64,000 nt of DNA from Hyperoodon ampullatus (lineage: Eukaryota > Chordata > Mammalia > Artiodactyla > Ziphiidae), in contig CATKHW010000421.1 in the NCBI GenBank assembly GCA_949752795.1, forward strand, positions 186,001-250,000. Reading direction: 5' to 3'. Within the stretch, counting starts at the first letter, position 1, and each line of letters begins with the position of its first letter. Below are positions 34,346-48,259 of this stretch, piece after piece. The position numbers were made by a program, and so were the translations under genes. The notes beneath the pieces were generated by a model, which was given only the letters and a program-made list of their open reading frames with translations, did not search any database and had not been told where the DNA came from.

Positions 34346-36084
34346 CTTGGCCAAAAAGGGTGTATGCGTTTTCTCCTGAATATATTCAGGAGAAAACGCA
34401 TACGCCCTTTTTGGCCAAGCAAGCAAGCGGGCAATGCAAATCTGCACTACAAAGAAGTATCACTTCCCACCGGTCAAAAGGGACATCCACAAAATGTGTA
34501 AAAACCAGAAAGGCAAGACAGGCCCTGGAGAACAGGGATCCTTGTTATGCTGATGGGCGGGATGTAAATTGCCAACTGCTTCTCTGGATGAGTGCATTGT
34601 GTTCCCTAAAACAAGTAAACCACAGAGCTACAGAGCCAAGGACACTTCCAGTCTAGGGAATATACCTTGGGAAAACTGAAAATCAATAAGACAGAGCCAC
34701 CCCAAAATTTAGGGCTGCACTGCTTACAAGGACCTCAACTTGGGTACACCTTAAATATCCCAGGAAATATAAAAATGGTTCAAAAAATTGTGGTACTTAC
34801 GTACGATGGAATATCCCTCAGCCATGAAATCAATATCATAAGACCAGTAGCAGCAAAATGGGTGTATTCAGGTACGATGATTCTAAGTGAAATAAGTCAC
34901 AGAGAAAAAGAAACTTATCATAAGATATCACTTATGAAGATCCTGTAAACATGGCTACACTTGAACTGAGTTAGGAAAGAGAACAGTGTCTCACATTTAG
35001 AAAACGCTCTTATGCCTACTTATGGGGGAAGGAGAGGTGGGGTGATGCATAAAACCAGAGTTTGATATAAGCACAGGTACCGTTCCAAAAACCAACTATG
35101 GAATAGACAAGACCTACACCTTCCTCAGTGAAAGGGACTCAAAACCCCATATTTCCCGCAGAGGAATATATCTGACTAGTAAGAATCTTAAAACCTATGT
35201 ATTGATATGTCTCCGTAAGGGAATCATGTGTGTCTAGAGTGGCATAAACATGGCAGCGAGAATCAGCTCAAACCCACTATAAAAAGGAATTTCAAAAACA
35301 AAACCAAAAAACTGGCAAATTCTTTACAATTCCTTCAGGGTCTCTGATGAAACCTGGAATGACCCTATCTAAAACGACAGCTGGATGTGGCATAAGGCTG
35401 GACACTTGGGACTGAGAGGATTGGAGAGATTGGGTGAGCAAATGCAGACCCTTTAAAGCAATAATGCATGGCACACATTCCATGGGTCCCAACTCTCCAG
35501 GTTGAAGGGAATATTACTACAGATATAACATGTACGGGAAACCTAGAGAACGGACACTCTGTGAATACGAAAGGTTTCTAAAACTCAATGAATAGTACCT
35601 CTCCTGGTGCTCCGGTTTGACTTTCCATCAGCTTTACTATCAACCTCCCAACTTGGAGAGACAGCCCCTTTAACCTCCTGGTTCGCACAGGTTGCCAATT
35701 TGGCAGAGGATGAAAGGGAAGAGGGAGAACCAATGAGAGAGTACCTGTTAGGCATTTGGACAGGCACATATCACTGTAATTTCCCGGCAGGAAGAAGAAT
35801 TAACCAAAGTCTCAGCCACCCACAGGGAACCAGTATAAGTCCTGAACCAAAATTTTGGACTTGCGGTCAGCTCACCAAAAACGAGTTGAAAAATGGTGCT
35901 CAGGGGCATAGCAATTCACAAACTGGCTGAGTAATAAAGGACAACTATCATCCAAAAATCTCTTGAGGGAAGGCAACGAGGCGGACTTGAAAGCGAGCCA
36001 GAATAGCAGGAAACAGATTTCAAGAGGTACGTTGGAATCGCTTTTAAAGCACAGGAAGAGGGGCACAACTTCGACAATGATGCA
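34346..36084 (+). repeat. Satellite monomer 20 (family B, Y linker)
   Basis: Palindrome 34346-34419 has one mismatch (GGGTGTATG). LINE-1 tail 34429-35311, linker 35312-36084 of subtype Y, with GGGGCATAGC and AACTATCATCC near its right end. These two marks reappear at 55,040 to 55,083. Confidence 0.95.
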
Positions 36085-37823
36085 CTTGGCCAAAAAGGGC
36101 GTATGCGTTTTCTCCTGAATATATTCAGGAGAAAACGCATAAGCCCTTTTTGGCCAAGCAAGCAAGCAGGCAATGCAAATCTGCAATACAAAGAAGTATC
36201 ACTTCCCACCGGTCAAAAGGGACATCCACAAAATGTGTAAAAACCAGAAAGGCAAGACAGGCCCTGGAGAACAGGGAGCCTTGTTATGCTGATGGGCGGG
36301 ATGTAAATTGCCAACTGCCTCTCTGGAGGAGTACATTGTGTTCCCTAAAACAAGTAAAGAACAGAGCTGCAGAGCCAAGGGCACTTCCAGTCTAGGGAAT
36401 ATACCTTGGGAAAACTGAAAATCAATGAGACAGAGCCACCACAATATATAGGGCTGCACTGCTTACAAGGACCTCAACTTGGGTACACCTTAAATATCCC
36501 AGGAAATATAAAAATGGATCAAAAAATTGTGGTACTTACGTACGATGGAATATCCCTCAGCCATGAAATCAATGTCATAAGACCAGTAGCAGCAAAATGG
36601 GTGGATTCAGGTACGATGATTCTAATTGAAATAAGTCACAGAGAAAAAGAAACTTATCATAAGATATCACTTATGAAGATCCTGTAAACATGGCTACACT
36701 TGAACTGAGTTAGGAAAGAGAACAGTGTCTCACATGTAGAAAACACTCTTATGCCTGCTTAAGGGGGAAGGAGAGGTGGGGTGATGCATAAAACCAGAGT
36801 TTGATATAAGCACAGGTACCGTTCCAAAAACCAACTATGGAATAGACAAGACCTACACCTTCCTCAGTGAAAGGGACTCAAAACCCCATATTTCCTGCAG
36901 AGGAATATATCTGACTAGTAAGAATCTTAAAACCTATGTATTGATATGTCTCCGTAAGGGAATCAAGTGTGTCTAGACTGGCATAAACATGGCAGCGAGA
37001 ATCAGCTCAAACCCACGATAAAAATGAATTTCAAAAACAAAACAAAAAAACTGGGAAATTCTTTACAATTCCTTCAGGGTCTCTGATGAAACCTGGAATG
37101 ACCCTATCTACAATGACAGCTGGATGTGGCATAAGGCTGGACACTTGAGACTGAGAGGATTGGTGAGATTGGGTGAGCAAATGCAGACCCTTGAAAGCAA
37201 TAATGCATGGCACCCATTCCATGGGTCCCAACTCTCCAGGTTGAAGGGAATATTACTACAGTTATAACATATACGGGAAACCTAGAGAATGGACACACTG
37301 TGAATACGAAAGGTTTCTAAAACTCAACAAATAGTCCCTCTCCTGGTGCTCTGGTTTGACTTTCCATCTGCTTTACTATCAACCTCCCAACTTGGAGAGA
37401 CAGCCCCTTTAACCTCCTGGTTCTCACATGTTTCCAATTTGGCAGAGGATGAAAGGGAAGAGGGAGAACCAATGAGAGAGTAGCTGTTAGGCGTTTGGAC
37501 GGGCACATATCACTGTAATTTCACGGCAGGAAGAATAATTAACCAAAGTCTCAGCCACCCACCAGGAACCAGTATAGGTCCTGAACCAAAATTTTGGACT
37601 TGGGGTCAGCTCACCAAAAACGAGTTGAAAACTGGAGCTCAGGGGCACAGCAATTCACAAACTGGCCGAGTAATAAGGGACAACTATCGTCCGAAAATCT
37701 GTTGAGGGAAGGCAACGAGGCGGACTTGAAAGCGAGGCAGAATAGCAGGAAACAGATTTCAAGAGGTACGTTGGAATCGCCTTTAAAGCACAGGAAGAGG
37801 GGCACAACTTCGACAATGATGCA
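36085..37823 (+). repeat. Satellite monomer 21 (family B, donor-type of the hybrid)
   Basis: Palindrome 36085-36158 has one mismatch (CATAAGCCC). LINE-1 tail 36168-37050, linker 37051-37823. The markers AGAGCTGCAGAGCC, CCACAATATATAGG, AAATGGATCAAAA, CCCACGATAAAAATG and CACTTGAGACTG all recur only in monomer 32. Confidence 0.95.
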
Positions 37824-39562
37824 CTTGGCCAAAAAGAGTGTATGCGTTTTCTCCTGAATATATTCAGCTGAAAACGCATACGCCGTTTTTGGCCAAGCAA
37901 GCAAGCGGGCAATGCAAATCTGCACTACAAAGAAGTATCACTTCCCACCGGTCAAAAGGGACATCCACAAAATGTGTAAAAACCAGAAAGGCAAGACAGG
38001 CCCTGGAGAACAGGGAGCCTTGTTATGCTGATGGGCGGGATGTAAATTGCCAACTGCTTCTCTGGAGGAGTGCATTGTGTTCCCTAAAACAAGTAAACCA
38101 CAGAGCTATAGAGCCAAGGACACTTCCAGTCTAGGGTATATACCTTGGGAAAACTGAAAATCAATAAGACAGAGCCACCCCAAAATTTAGGGCTGCACTG
38201 CTTACAAGGAACTCAACTTGGGTCCACCTTAAATATCCCAGGAAATATAAAAATGGTTCAAAAAATTGTGGTACTTACGTATGATGGAATATCCCTCAGC
38301 CATGAAATCAATGTCATAAGACCAGTAGCAGCAAAATGGGTGTATTCAGGTACGATGATTCTAAGTGAAATTAGTCCCAGAGAAAAAGAAACTTATCATA
38401 AGATATCACTTATGAAGATCCTGTACACATGGCTACACTTGAACTGAGTTAGGAAAGAGAACAGTGTCTCACATTTAGAAAACACTCTTATGCCTGCTTA
38501 AGGGGGAAGGAGAGGTGGGGTGATGCATAAAACCAGAGTTTGATATAAGCACAGGTACCGTTCCAAAAACCAACTATGGAATAGACAAGACCTACACCTT
38601 CCTCAGTGAAAGGGACTCAAAACCCCATATTTCCCGCAGAGGAATATATCTGACTAGTAAGAATCTTAAAACCTATGTATTGATATGTCTCTGTAAGGGA
38701 ATCAAGTGTGTCTAGACTGGCATAAACATGGCAGCGAGAATCAGCTCAAACCCACTATAAAAAGGAATTTCAAAAACAAAACAAAAAAACTGGCAAATTC
38801 TTTACAATTCCTTCAGGGTCTCTGATGAAACCTGGAATGACCCTATCTACAACGACAGCTGGATGTGGCATAAGGCTAGACACTTGGGACTGAGACGATT
38901 GGTGAGATTGGGTGAGCAAATGCAGACCCTTTAAAGCAATAATGCATGGCACCCATTCCATGGGTCCCAACTCTCCAGGTTGAAGGGAATATTACTACAG
39001 TTATAACATGTACGGGAAACCTAGAGAACGGACACACTGTGAATACGAAAGGTTTCTAAAACTCAACTAATAGTCCCTCTCCTTGTGCTCCGGTTTGACT
39101 TTCCATCTGCTTTACTATCAACCTCCCAAATTGGAGAGACAGCCCCTTTAACCTCCTGGTTCGCACAGGTTGCCAATTTGGCAGAGGATGAAAGGGAAGA
39201 GGGAGAACCAATGAGAGAGTAGCTGTTAGGCATTTGAAAGGGCACATATCACTGTAATTCCCCGGCAGCAAGAAGAATTAACCAAAGTCTCAGACACCCA
39301 CCGGGAACCAGCATAGGTCCTGAACCAAAATTTTGGACTTGCGGTCAGCTCACCAAAAACGAGTTGAAAAATGGAGCTCAGGGGCACAGCAATTCACAAA
39401 CTGGCCGAGTAATAAACGACAACTATCGTCCAAAAATCTGTTGAGGGAAGGCAACGAGGCGGACTTGAAAGCGAGGCAGAATAGCAGGAAAGAGATTTCA
39501 AGAGGTACATTGGAATCGCCTTTAAAGCGCAGGAAGAGGGGCACAACTTCGACAATGATGCA
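37824..39562 (+). repeat. Satellite monomer 22 (family B)
   Basis: Palindrome 37824-37897 is degraded (AAAGAGTGTATG, CAGCTGAAA, CGCCGTTTTT). LINE-1 tail 37907-38789, linker 38790-39562 of Z-like type with TACATTGGAATCG. The LINE-1 stop codon is lost, as in monomer 17. Confidence 0.93.
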
Positions 39563-41302
39563 CTTGGCCAAAAAGGGCGTATGCGTTTTCTCCTGAATAT
39601 ATTCAGGAGAAAACGCATACGCCCTTTTTGGCCAAGCAAGCAAGCGGGCAATGCAAATCGGCACTACCAAGAAGTATCACTTCCCACCGGTCAAAAGGGA
39701 CATCCACAAAATGTGTAAAAACCAGAAAGGCAAGACAGGTCCTGGAGAACAGGGAGCCTTGTTATGCTGATTGGCGGCATGTAAATTGCCAACTGCCTCT
39801 CTGGAGGAGTGCATTGTGTTCCCTAAAACAAGTAAAGAACAGAGCTACAGAGCAGAAGGGCACTTCCAGTCTAGGGAATATACCTTTGGAAAACTGAAAA
39901 TCAATAAGACAGAGCCACCAAAAAATTTAGGGCTGCACTGCTTACAAGGACCTCAACTTGGGTACACCTTAAATATCCCAGGAAATATAAAAATGGTTCA
40001 AAAAATAGTGGTACTTACGTACGAGGGAATATCCCTCAGCCATGAAATCAATGTCATAAGACCAGTAGCAGCAAAATGGGTGGATTCAGGTACGATGATT
40101 CTAAGTGAAATTAGTACCAGAGAAAAAGAAACTTATCATAAGATATCACTTATGAAGATCCTGTAAACATGGCTACACTTGAACTGAGTTAGGAAAGAGA
40201 ACAGGGTCTCACATTTAGAAAACACTCTTATGCCTGCTTAAGGGGGAAGGAGAGGTGGGGTGATGCATCAAACCAGAGTTTGATATAAGCACAGGTACCG
40301 TTCCAAAAACCAACTATGGAATAGACAAGACCTACACCTTCCTCAGTGAAAGGGACTCAAAACTCCATATTTCCCACAGAGGAATATATCTGACTAGTAA
40401 TAATATTAAAACCTATGTATTGATATGTCTCCGTAAGGGAATCAAGTGTGTCTAGACTGGCATAAACATGGCAGCGAGAATCAGCTCAAACCCACTATAA
40501 AAATGAATTTCAAAAACAAAACAAAAAAACTGGGAAATTCTTTACAATTCCTTCAGGGTCTCTGATGAAACCTGGAATGACCCTATCTACAATGACAGCT
40601 GGATGTGGCATAAGGCTGGACACTTGGGACTGAGACGATTGGTGAGATTGGGTGAGCAAATGCAGACCCTTTAAAGCAATAATGCATGGCACCCATTCCA
40701 TGGGTCCGAACTCTCCAGGTTGAAGGGAATATTACTACAGTTATAACATGTACGGGAAACCTAGAGAACGGACACACTGTGAATACGAAAGGTTTCTAAA
40801 ACTCAACTAATAGTCCCTCTCCTTGTGCTCCGGTTTGACTTTCCATCTGCTTTACTATCAACCTCCCAACTTGGAGAGACAGCCCCTTTAACCTCCTGGT
40901 TCGCACAGGTTGCCAATTTGGCAGAGGATGAAAGGGAAGAGGGAGAACCAATGAGAGAGTAGCTGTTAGGCATTTGGACGGGCACATATCACTGTAATTT
41001 CCCGGCAGGAAGAAGAATTAACCAAAGTCTCAGACACCCACTGGGAACCAGTATGGGTCCTGAACCAAAATTTTGGACTTGCGGTCAGCTCACCAAAAAT
41101 GAGTTGAAAAATGGAGCTCAGGGGCACAGCAATTCACAAACTGGCCGAGTAATAAACGACAACTATCGTCCAAAAATCTGTTGAGGGAAGGCAACGAGGC
41201 GGACTTGAAAGCGAGGCAGAATAGCAGGAAACAGATTTCAAGAGGTACGTTGGAATCGCCTTTAAAGCACAGGAAGAGGGGCACAACTTCGACAATGATG
41301 CA
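39563..41302 (+). repeat. Satellite monomer 23 (family B)
   Basis: Palindrome 39563-39636 (perfect), LINE-1 tail 39646-40529, linker 40530-41302. The LINE-1 part shares GATTGGCGGCATG and TACGAGGGAAT with monomers 18, 27 and 34. Confidence 0.95.
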
Positions 41303-43041
41303 CTTGGCCAAAAAGGGCGTATGCATTTTCTCCTGAATATATTCAGGAGAAAACGCATACGCCCTTTTTGGCCAAGCAAGCAAGCGGGCAATGCAAATCT
41401 GCACTACAAAGAAGTATCACTTCCCACCGGTCAAAAGACACATCCACAAAATGTGTAAAAACCAGAAAGTCAAGACAGGTCCTAGAGAACAGGGAGCCTT
41501 GTTATGCTGATGGGCGGCATGTAAATTGCCAACTGCCCCTCTGGAGGAGTGCATTGTGTTCCCTAAAAGAAGTAAAGAACAGAGCTACAGAGCAGAAGGG
41601 CACTTCCAGTCTAGGGAATATACCTTTGGAAAACTGAAAATCAATAAGACAGAGCCACCCCAAAATTTAGGGCTGCACTGCTTACAAGGACCTCAACTTG
41701 GGTATACCTTAAATATCCTAGGAAATATAAAAATGGTTCAAAAAATTGTGGTACTTACGTACGATGGAATATCCCTCAGCCATGAAATCAATGTCATAAG
41801 ACCAGTAGCAGCAAAATGGGTGGATTCAGGTACGATGATTCTAAGTGAAATAAGTCACAGAGAAAAAGAAACTTATCATAAGATATCACTTATGAAGATC
41901 CTGTAAACATGGCTACACTTGAACTGAGTTAGGAAAGAGAACAGTGTCTCACATTTAGAAAATACTCTTTTGCCTGCTTAAGGGGGAAGGAGAGGTGAGG
42001 TGATGCATAAAACCAGAGTTTGATATAAGCACAGGTACCATTCCAAAAACCAACAATGGAAGAGAAAAGACCTACACCTTCCTCAGTGAAAGGGACTCAA
42101 AACCCCATATTTCCCGCCGAGGAATATATCTGACTAGTAAGAATCTTAAAACCTATGTATTGATATGTCTCCGTAAGGGAATCAAGTGTGTCTAGACTGG
42201 CATAAACATGGCAGCGAGAATCAGCTCAAACCCACTATAAAAAGGAATTTCAAAAACAAAACAAAAAAACTGGGAAATTCTTTACAATTCCTTCAGGGTC
42301 TCTGATGAAACCTGGAAAGACCCAATCTACAACGACAGCTGGATGTGGCATAAGGCTGGACACTTGGGACTGAGACGATTGGTGAGATTGGATGAGCAAA
42401 TGCAGACCCTTTAAAGCAATAATGCATGGCACACATTCCATGGTTCCCAACTCTCCAGGCTGAAGGGAATGTTACTACAGCAATAACATGTACGGGAAAC
42501 CTAGAGAACGGACACACTGTGAATACGAAAGGTTTCTAAAACTCAACGAATAGTCCCTCTCCTGGTGCTCCGGTTTGACTTTCCCTCTGCTTTACTATCA
42601 ACCTCCCAACTTGGAGAGACAGCCCCTTTAACTCCTGGTTCGCACAGGTTGCCAATTTAGCAGAAGATGAAAGGGAAGAGGGAGAACCAATGAGAGAGTA
42701 GCTGTTAGGCATTTGGACGGGCACATATCACTGTAATTTCCCGGCAGGAAGAAGAATTAACCAAAGTCTCAGCCACCCACCGGGAACCAGTATAGGTCCT
42801 GAACCAAAATTTTGGACTTGCGGTCAGCTCACAAAAAACGAGTTGAATAATGGAGCTCAGGGGCACAGCAATTCACAAACTGGCGGAGTAATAAAGGAGA
42901 ACTATCGTCCAAAAATCTGTTGAGGGAAGGCAACGAGGCGGACTTGAAAGCGAGGCAGAATAGCAGGAAACAGATTTCAAGAGGTACGTTGGAATCGCCT
43001 TTAAAGCACAGGAAGAGGGGCACAACTTCGACAATGATGCA
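41303..43041 (+). repeat. Satellite monomer 24 (family B, X linker)
   Basis: Palindrome 41303-41376 has one mismatch (TGCATTTT). LINE-1 tail 41386-42269, linker 42270-43041 of subtype X. This is the start of the regular three-monomer series. Confidence 0.95.
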
Positions 43042-44780
43042 CTTGGCCAAAAAGGGCGTATGCGTTTTCTCCTGAATATATTCAGGAGAAAACGCATACA
43101 CCCTTTTTGGCCAAGCAAGCAAGCGGGCAATGCAAATCTGCACTACAAAGAAGTATCACTTCCCACCGGTCAAAAGGGACATCCACAAAATGTGTAAAAA
43201 CCAGAAAGGCAAGACAGGCCCTGGAGAACAGGGATCCTTGTTATGCTGATGGGCGGGATGTAAATTGCCAACTGCTTCTCTGGATGAGTGCATTGTGTTC
43301 CCTAAAACAAGTAAACCACAGAGCTACAGAGCCAAGGACACTTCCAGTCTAGGGAATATACCTTGGGAAAACTGAAAATCAATAAGACAGAGCCACCCCA
43401 AAATTTAGGGCTGCACTGCTTACAAGGACCTCAACTTGGGTACACCTTAAATATCCCAGGAAATATAAAAATGGTTCAAAAAATTGTGGTACTTACGTAC
43501 GATGGAATATCCCTCAGCCATGAAATCAATATCATAAGACCAGTAGCAGCAAAATGGGTGTATTCAGGTACGATGATTCTAAGTGAAATAAGTCACAGAG
43601 AAAAAGAAACTTATCATAAGTTATCACTTATGAAGATCCTGTAAACATGGCTACACTTGAACTGAGTTAGGAAAGAGAACAGTGTCTCACATTTAGAAAA
43701 CGCTCTTATGCCTACTTAAGGGGGAAGGAGAGGTGGGGTGATGCATAAAACCAGAGTTTGATATAAGCACAGGTACCGTTCCAAAAACCAACTATGGAAT
43801 AGACAAGACCTACACCTTCCTCAGTGAAAGGGACTCAAAACCCCATATTTCCCGCAGAGGAATATATCTGACTAGTAAGAATCTTAAAACCTATGTATTG
43901 ATATGTCTCCATAAGGGAATCAAGTGTGTCTAGACTGGCATAAACATGGCAGCGAGAATCAGCTCAAACCCACTATAAAAAGGAATTTCAAAAACAAAAC
44001 CAAAAAACTGGCAAATTCTTTAAAATTCCTTCAGGGTCTCTGATGAAACCTGGAATGACCCTATCTACAACGACAGCTGGATGTGGCATAAGGCTGGACA
44101 CTTGGGACTGAGAGGATTGGAGAGATTGGGTGAGCAAATGCAGACCCTTTAAAGCAATAATGCATGGCACACATTCCATGGGTCCCAACTCTCCAGGTTG
44201 AAGGGAATATTACTACAGATATAACATGTACGGGAAACCTAGAGAACGGACACTCTGTGAATACGAAAGGGTTCTAAAACTCAATGAATAGTCCCTCTCC
44301 TGGTGCTCCGGTTTGACTTTCCATCAGCTTTACTATCAATCTCCCAACTTGGAGAGACAGCCCCTTTAAACTCCTGGTTCGCACAGGTTGCCAATTTGGC
44401 AGAGGATGAAAGGGAATAGGGAGAACCAATGAGAGAGTACCTGTTAGGCATTTGGACGGGCACATATCACTGTAATTTCCCGGCAGGAAGAAGAATTAAG
44501 CAAAGTCTCAGCCACCCACAGGGAACCAGTATAAGTCCTGAACCAAAATTTTGGACTTGCGGTCAGCTCACCAAAAACGAGATGAAAAATGGAGCTCAGG
44601 GGCACAGCAATTCACAAACTGGCCGAGTAATAAACGACAACTATCGTCCAAAAATCTGTTGAGGGAAGGCAACGAGGCGGACTTGAAAGCGAGGCAGAAT
44701 AGCAGGAAACAGATTTCAAGAGGTACGTTGGAATCGCCTTTAAAGCACAGGAAGAGGGGCACAACTTCGACAATGATGCA
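43042..44780 (+). repeat. Satellite monomer 25 (family B, Y linker)
   Basis: Palindrome 43042-43115 has one mismatch (CATACACCC). LINE-1 tail 43125-44007, linker 44008-44780 of subtype Y. From about 44,121 rightwards the sequence is repeated 12,175 bp downstream. Confidence 0.95.
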
Positions 44781-46520
44781 CTTGGCCAAAAAGGGCGTAT
44801 GCGTTTTCTCCTGAATATATTCAGGAGAAAACGCATACGCGCTTTTTGGCCAAGAAAGCAAGCGGGCAATGCAAATCTGCACTACAAAGAAGTATCACTT
44901 CCCACCGGTCAAAAGGGACATCCACAAAATGTGTAAAAACCAGAAAGGCAAGACATGTCCTAGAGAACAGGGAGCCTTGTTATGCTGATGGGCGGCATGT
45001 AAATTGCCAACTGCTTCTCTGGAGGAGTGCATTGTGTTCCCTAAAACAAGTAAAGAACAGAGCTACAGAGCAGAAGGGCACTTCCAGTCTAGGGAATATA
45101 CCTTTGGAAAACTGAAAATCAATAAGACAGAGCCACCCCAAAATTTAGGGCTGCACTGCTTACAAGGACCTCAACTTGGGTACACCTTAAATATCCTAGG
45201 AAATATAAAAATGGTTCAAAAAATTGTGGTACTTACGTACGATGGAATATCCCTCAGCCATGAAATCAATGTCATAAGACCAGTAGCAGCAAAATGGGTG
45301 GATTCAGGTACGATGATTCTAAGTGAAATAAGTCACAGAGAAAAAGAAACTTATCATAAGATATCACTTATGAAGATCCTGTAAACATGGCTACACTTGA
45401 ACTGAGTTCGGAAGGAGAACAGTGTCTCACATTTAGAAAACACTCTTATGCCTGCTTAAGGGGGAAGGAGAGGTGGGGTGATGCATAAAACCAGAGTTTG
45501 ATATAGGCACAGGTACCGTTCCAAAAACAAACTATGGAATAGACAAGACCTACACCTTCCTCAGTGAAAGGGACTCAAAACCCCATATTTCCCGCAGAGG
45601 AATATATCTGACTAGTAAGAATCTTAAAACCTATGTATTGATATGTCTCCGTAAGGGAATCAAGTGTGTCTAGACTGGCATAAACATGGCAGCGAGAATC
45701 AGCTCAAACCCACTATAAAAATGAATTTCAAAAACAAAACAAAAAAAAAGGGAAATTCTTTACAATTCCTTCAGGGTCTCTGATGAAACCTGGAATGACC
45801 CTATCTACAACGACAGCTGGATGTGGCATAAGGCTGGACACTTGGGACTGAGAGGATTCGTGAGAGTGGGTGAGCAAATGCAGACCCTTTAAAGCAATAA
45901 TGCATGGCACCCATTCCATGGGTCCGAACTCTCCAGGTTGAAGGGAATATTACTACAGTTATAACATGTACGGGAAACCTAGAGAACGGACACACTGTGA
46001 ATACGAAAGGTTTCTAAAACTCAACTAATAGTCCCTCTCCTTGTGCTCCGGTTTGACTTTCCATCTGCTTTACTATCAACCTCCCAACTTGGAGAGACAG
46101 CCCCTTTAACCTCCTGGTTCGCACAGGTTGCCAATTTGGCAGAGGATGAAAGGGAAGAGGGAGAACCAATGAGAGAGTAGCTGTTAGGCATTTGAAAGGG
46201 CACATATCACTGTAATTCCCCGGCAGCAAGAAGAATTAACCAAAGTCTCAGACACCCACCGGGAACCAGCATAGGTCCTGAACCAAAATTTTGGACTTGC
46301 GGTCAGCTCACCAAAAACGAGTTGAAAAATGGAGCTCAGGGGCACAGCAATTCACAAACTGGCCGAGTAATAAACGACAACTATCGTCCAAAAATCTGTT
46401 GAGGGAAGGCAACGAGGCGGACTTGAAAGCGAGGCAGAATAGCAGGAAAGAGATTTCAAGAGGTACATTGGAATCGCCTTTAAAGCGCAGGAAGAGGGGC
46501 ACAACTTCGACAATGATGCA
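44781..46520 (+). repeat. Satellite monomer 26 (family B, Z linker)
   Basis: Palindrome 44781-44854 has one right-arm mismatch (CATACGCGC), fixed also in monomers 29, 33 and 36. LINE-1 tail 44864 to about 45,749, linker to 46520 of subtype Z. GTTCGGAAGGAG lies near 45,407. Confidence 0.95.
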
Positions 46521-48259
46521 CTTGGCCAAAAAGGGCGTATGCGTTTTCTCCTGAATATATTCAGGAGAAAACGCATACGCCCTTTTTGGCCAAGCAAGCA
46601 AGCGGGCAATGCAAATCTGCACTACAAAGAAGTATCACTTCCCACCGGTCAAAAGGGACATCCACAAAATGTGTAAAAACCAGAAAGGCAAGACAGGTCC
46701 TGGAGAACAGGGAGCCTTGTTATGCTGATTGGCGGCATGTAAATTGCCAACTGCCTCTCTGGAGGAGTGCATTGTGTTCCCTAAAACAAGTAAAGAACAG
46801 AGCTACAGAGCAGAAGGGCACTTCCAGTCTAGGGAATATACCTTTGGAAAACTGAAAATCAATAAGACAGAGCCACCAAAAAATTTAGGGCTGCACTGCT
46901 TACAAGGACCTCAACTTGGGTACACCTTAAATATCCCAGGAAATATAAAAATGGTTCAAAAAATAGTGGTACTTACGTACGAGGGAATATCCCTCAGCCA
47001 TGAAATCAATGTCATAAGACCAGTAGCAGCAAAATGGGTGGATTCAGGTACGATGATTCTAAGTGAAATTAGTCACAGAGAAAAAGAAACTTATCATAAG
47101 ATATCACTTATGAAGATCCTGTAAACATGGCTACACTTGAACTGAGTTAGGAAAGAGAACAGTGTCTCACATTTAGAAAACACTCTTATGCCTGCTTAAG
47201 GGGGAAGGAGAGGTGGGGTGATGCATCAAACCAGAGTTTGATATAAGCACAGGTACCGTTCCAAAAACCAACTATGGAATAGACAAGACCTACACCTTCC
47301 TCAGTGAAAGGGACTCAAAACTCCATATTTCCCGCAGAGGAATATATCTGACTAGTAATAATATTAAAACCTATGTATTGATATGTCTCTGTAAGGGAAT
47401 CAAGTGTGTCTAGACTGGCATAAACATGGCAGCGAGAATCAGCTCAAACCCACTATAAAAAGGAATTTCAAAAACAAAACAAAAAAACTGGGAAATTCTT
47501 TACAATTCCTTCAGGGTCTCTGATGAAACCTGGAAAGACCCAATCTACAACGACAGCTGGATTTGGCATAAGGCTGGACACTTGGGACTGAGACGATTGG
47601 TGAGATTGGATGAGCAAATGCAGACCCTTTAAAGCAATAATGCATGGCACACATTCCATGGTTCCCAACTCTCCAGGCTGAAGGGAATGTTACTACAGCA
47701 ATAACATGTACGGGAAACCTAGAGAACGGACACACTGTGAATACGAAAGGTTTCTAAAACTCAACGAATAATCCCTCTCCTGGTGCTCTGGTTTGACTTT
47801 CCATCTGCTTTACTATCAACCTCCCAACTTGGAGAGACAGCCCCTTTAACTCCTGGTTCGCACAGGTTGCCAATTTAGCAGAGGATGAAAGGGAAGTGGG
47901 AGAACCAATGAGAGAGTAGCTGTTAGGCATTTGGACGGGCACATATCACTGTACTTTCCCGGCAGGAAGAAGAATTAACCAAAGTCTCAGCCACCCACCG
48001 GGAACCAGTATAGGTCCTGAACCAAAATTTTGGACTTGCGGTCAGCTCACAAAAAACGAGTTGAATAATGGAGCTCAGGGGCACAGCAATTCACAAACTG
48101 GCGGAGTAATAAAGGAGAACTATCGTCCAAAAATCTGTTGAGGGAAGGCAACGAGGCGGACTTGAAAGCGAGGCAGAATAGCAGGAAACAGATTTCAAGA
48201 GGTACGTTGGAATCGCCTTTAAAGCACAGGAAGAGGGGCACAACTTCGACAATGATGCA
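46521..48259 (+). repeat. Satellite monomer 27 (family B, X linker)
   Basis: Palindrome 46521-46594 (perfect), LINE-1 tail 46604-47487, linker 47488-48259 of subtype X with GAATAATCCC and GAAGTGGGAG. Both marks recur in monomer 34. Confidence 0.95.

Larger units (their letters stand above)
41303..46520 (+). repeat. Three-monomer higher-order unit X-Y-Z, copy 1 (5,218 bp)
   Basis: Units with linkers X, Y and Z follow each other (42,270, 44,008 and about 45,750 onward). The same order repeats from 46521. Lengths 1,739, 1,739 and 1,740 recur exactly. Confidence 0.88.
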
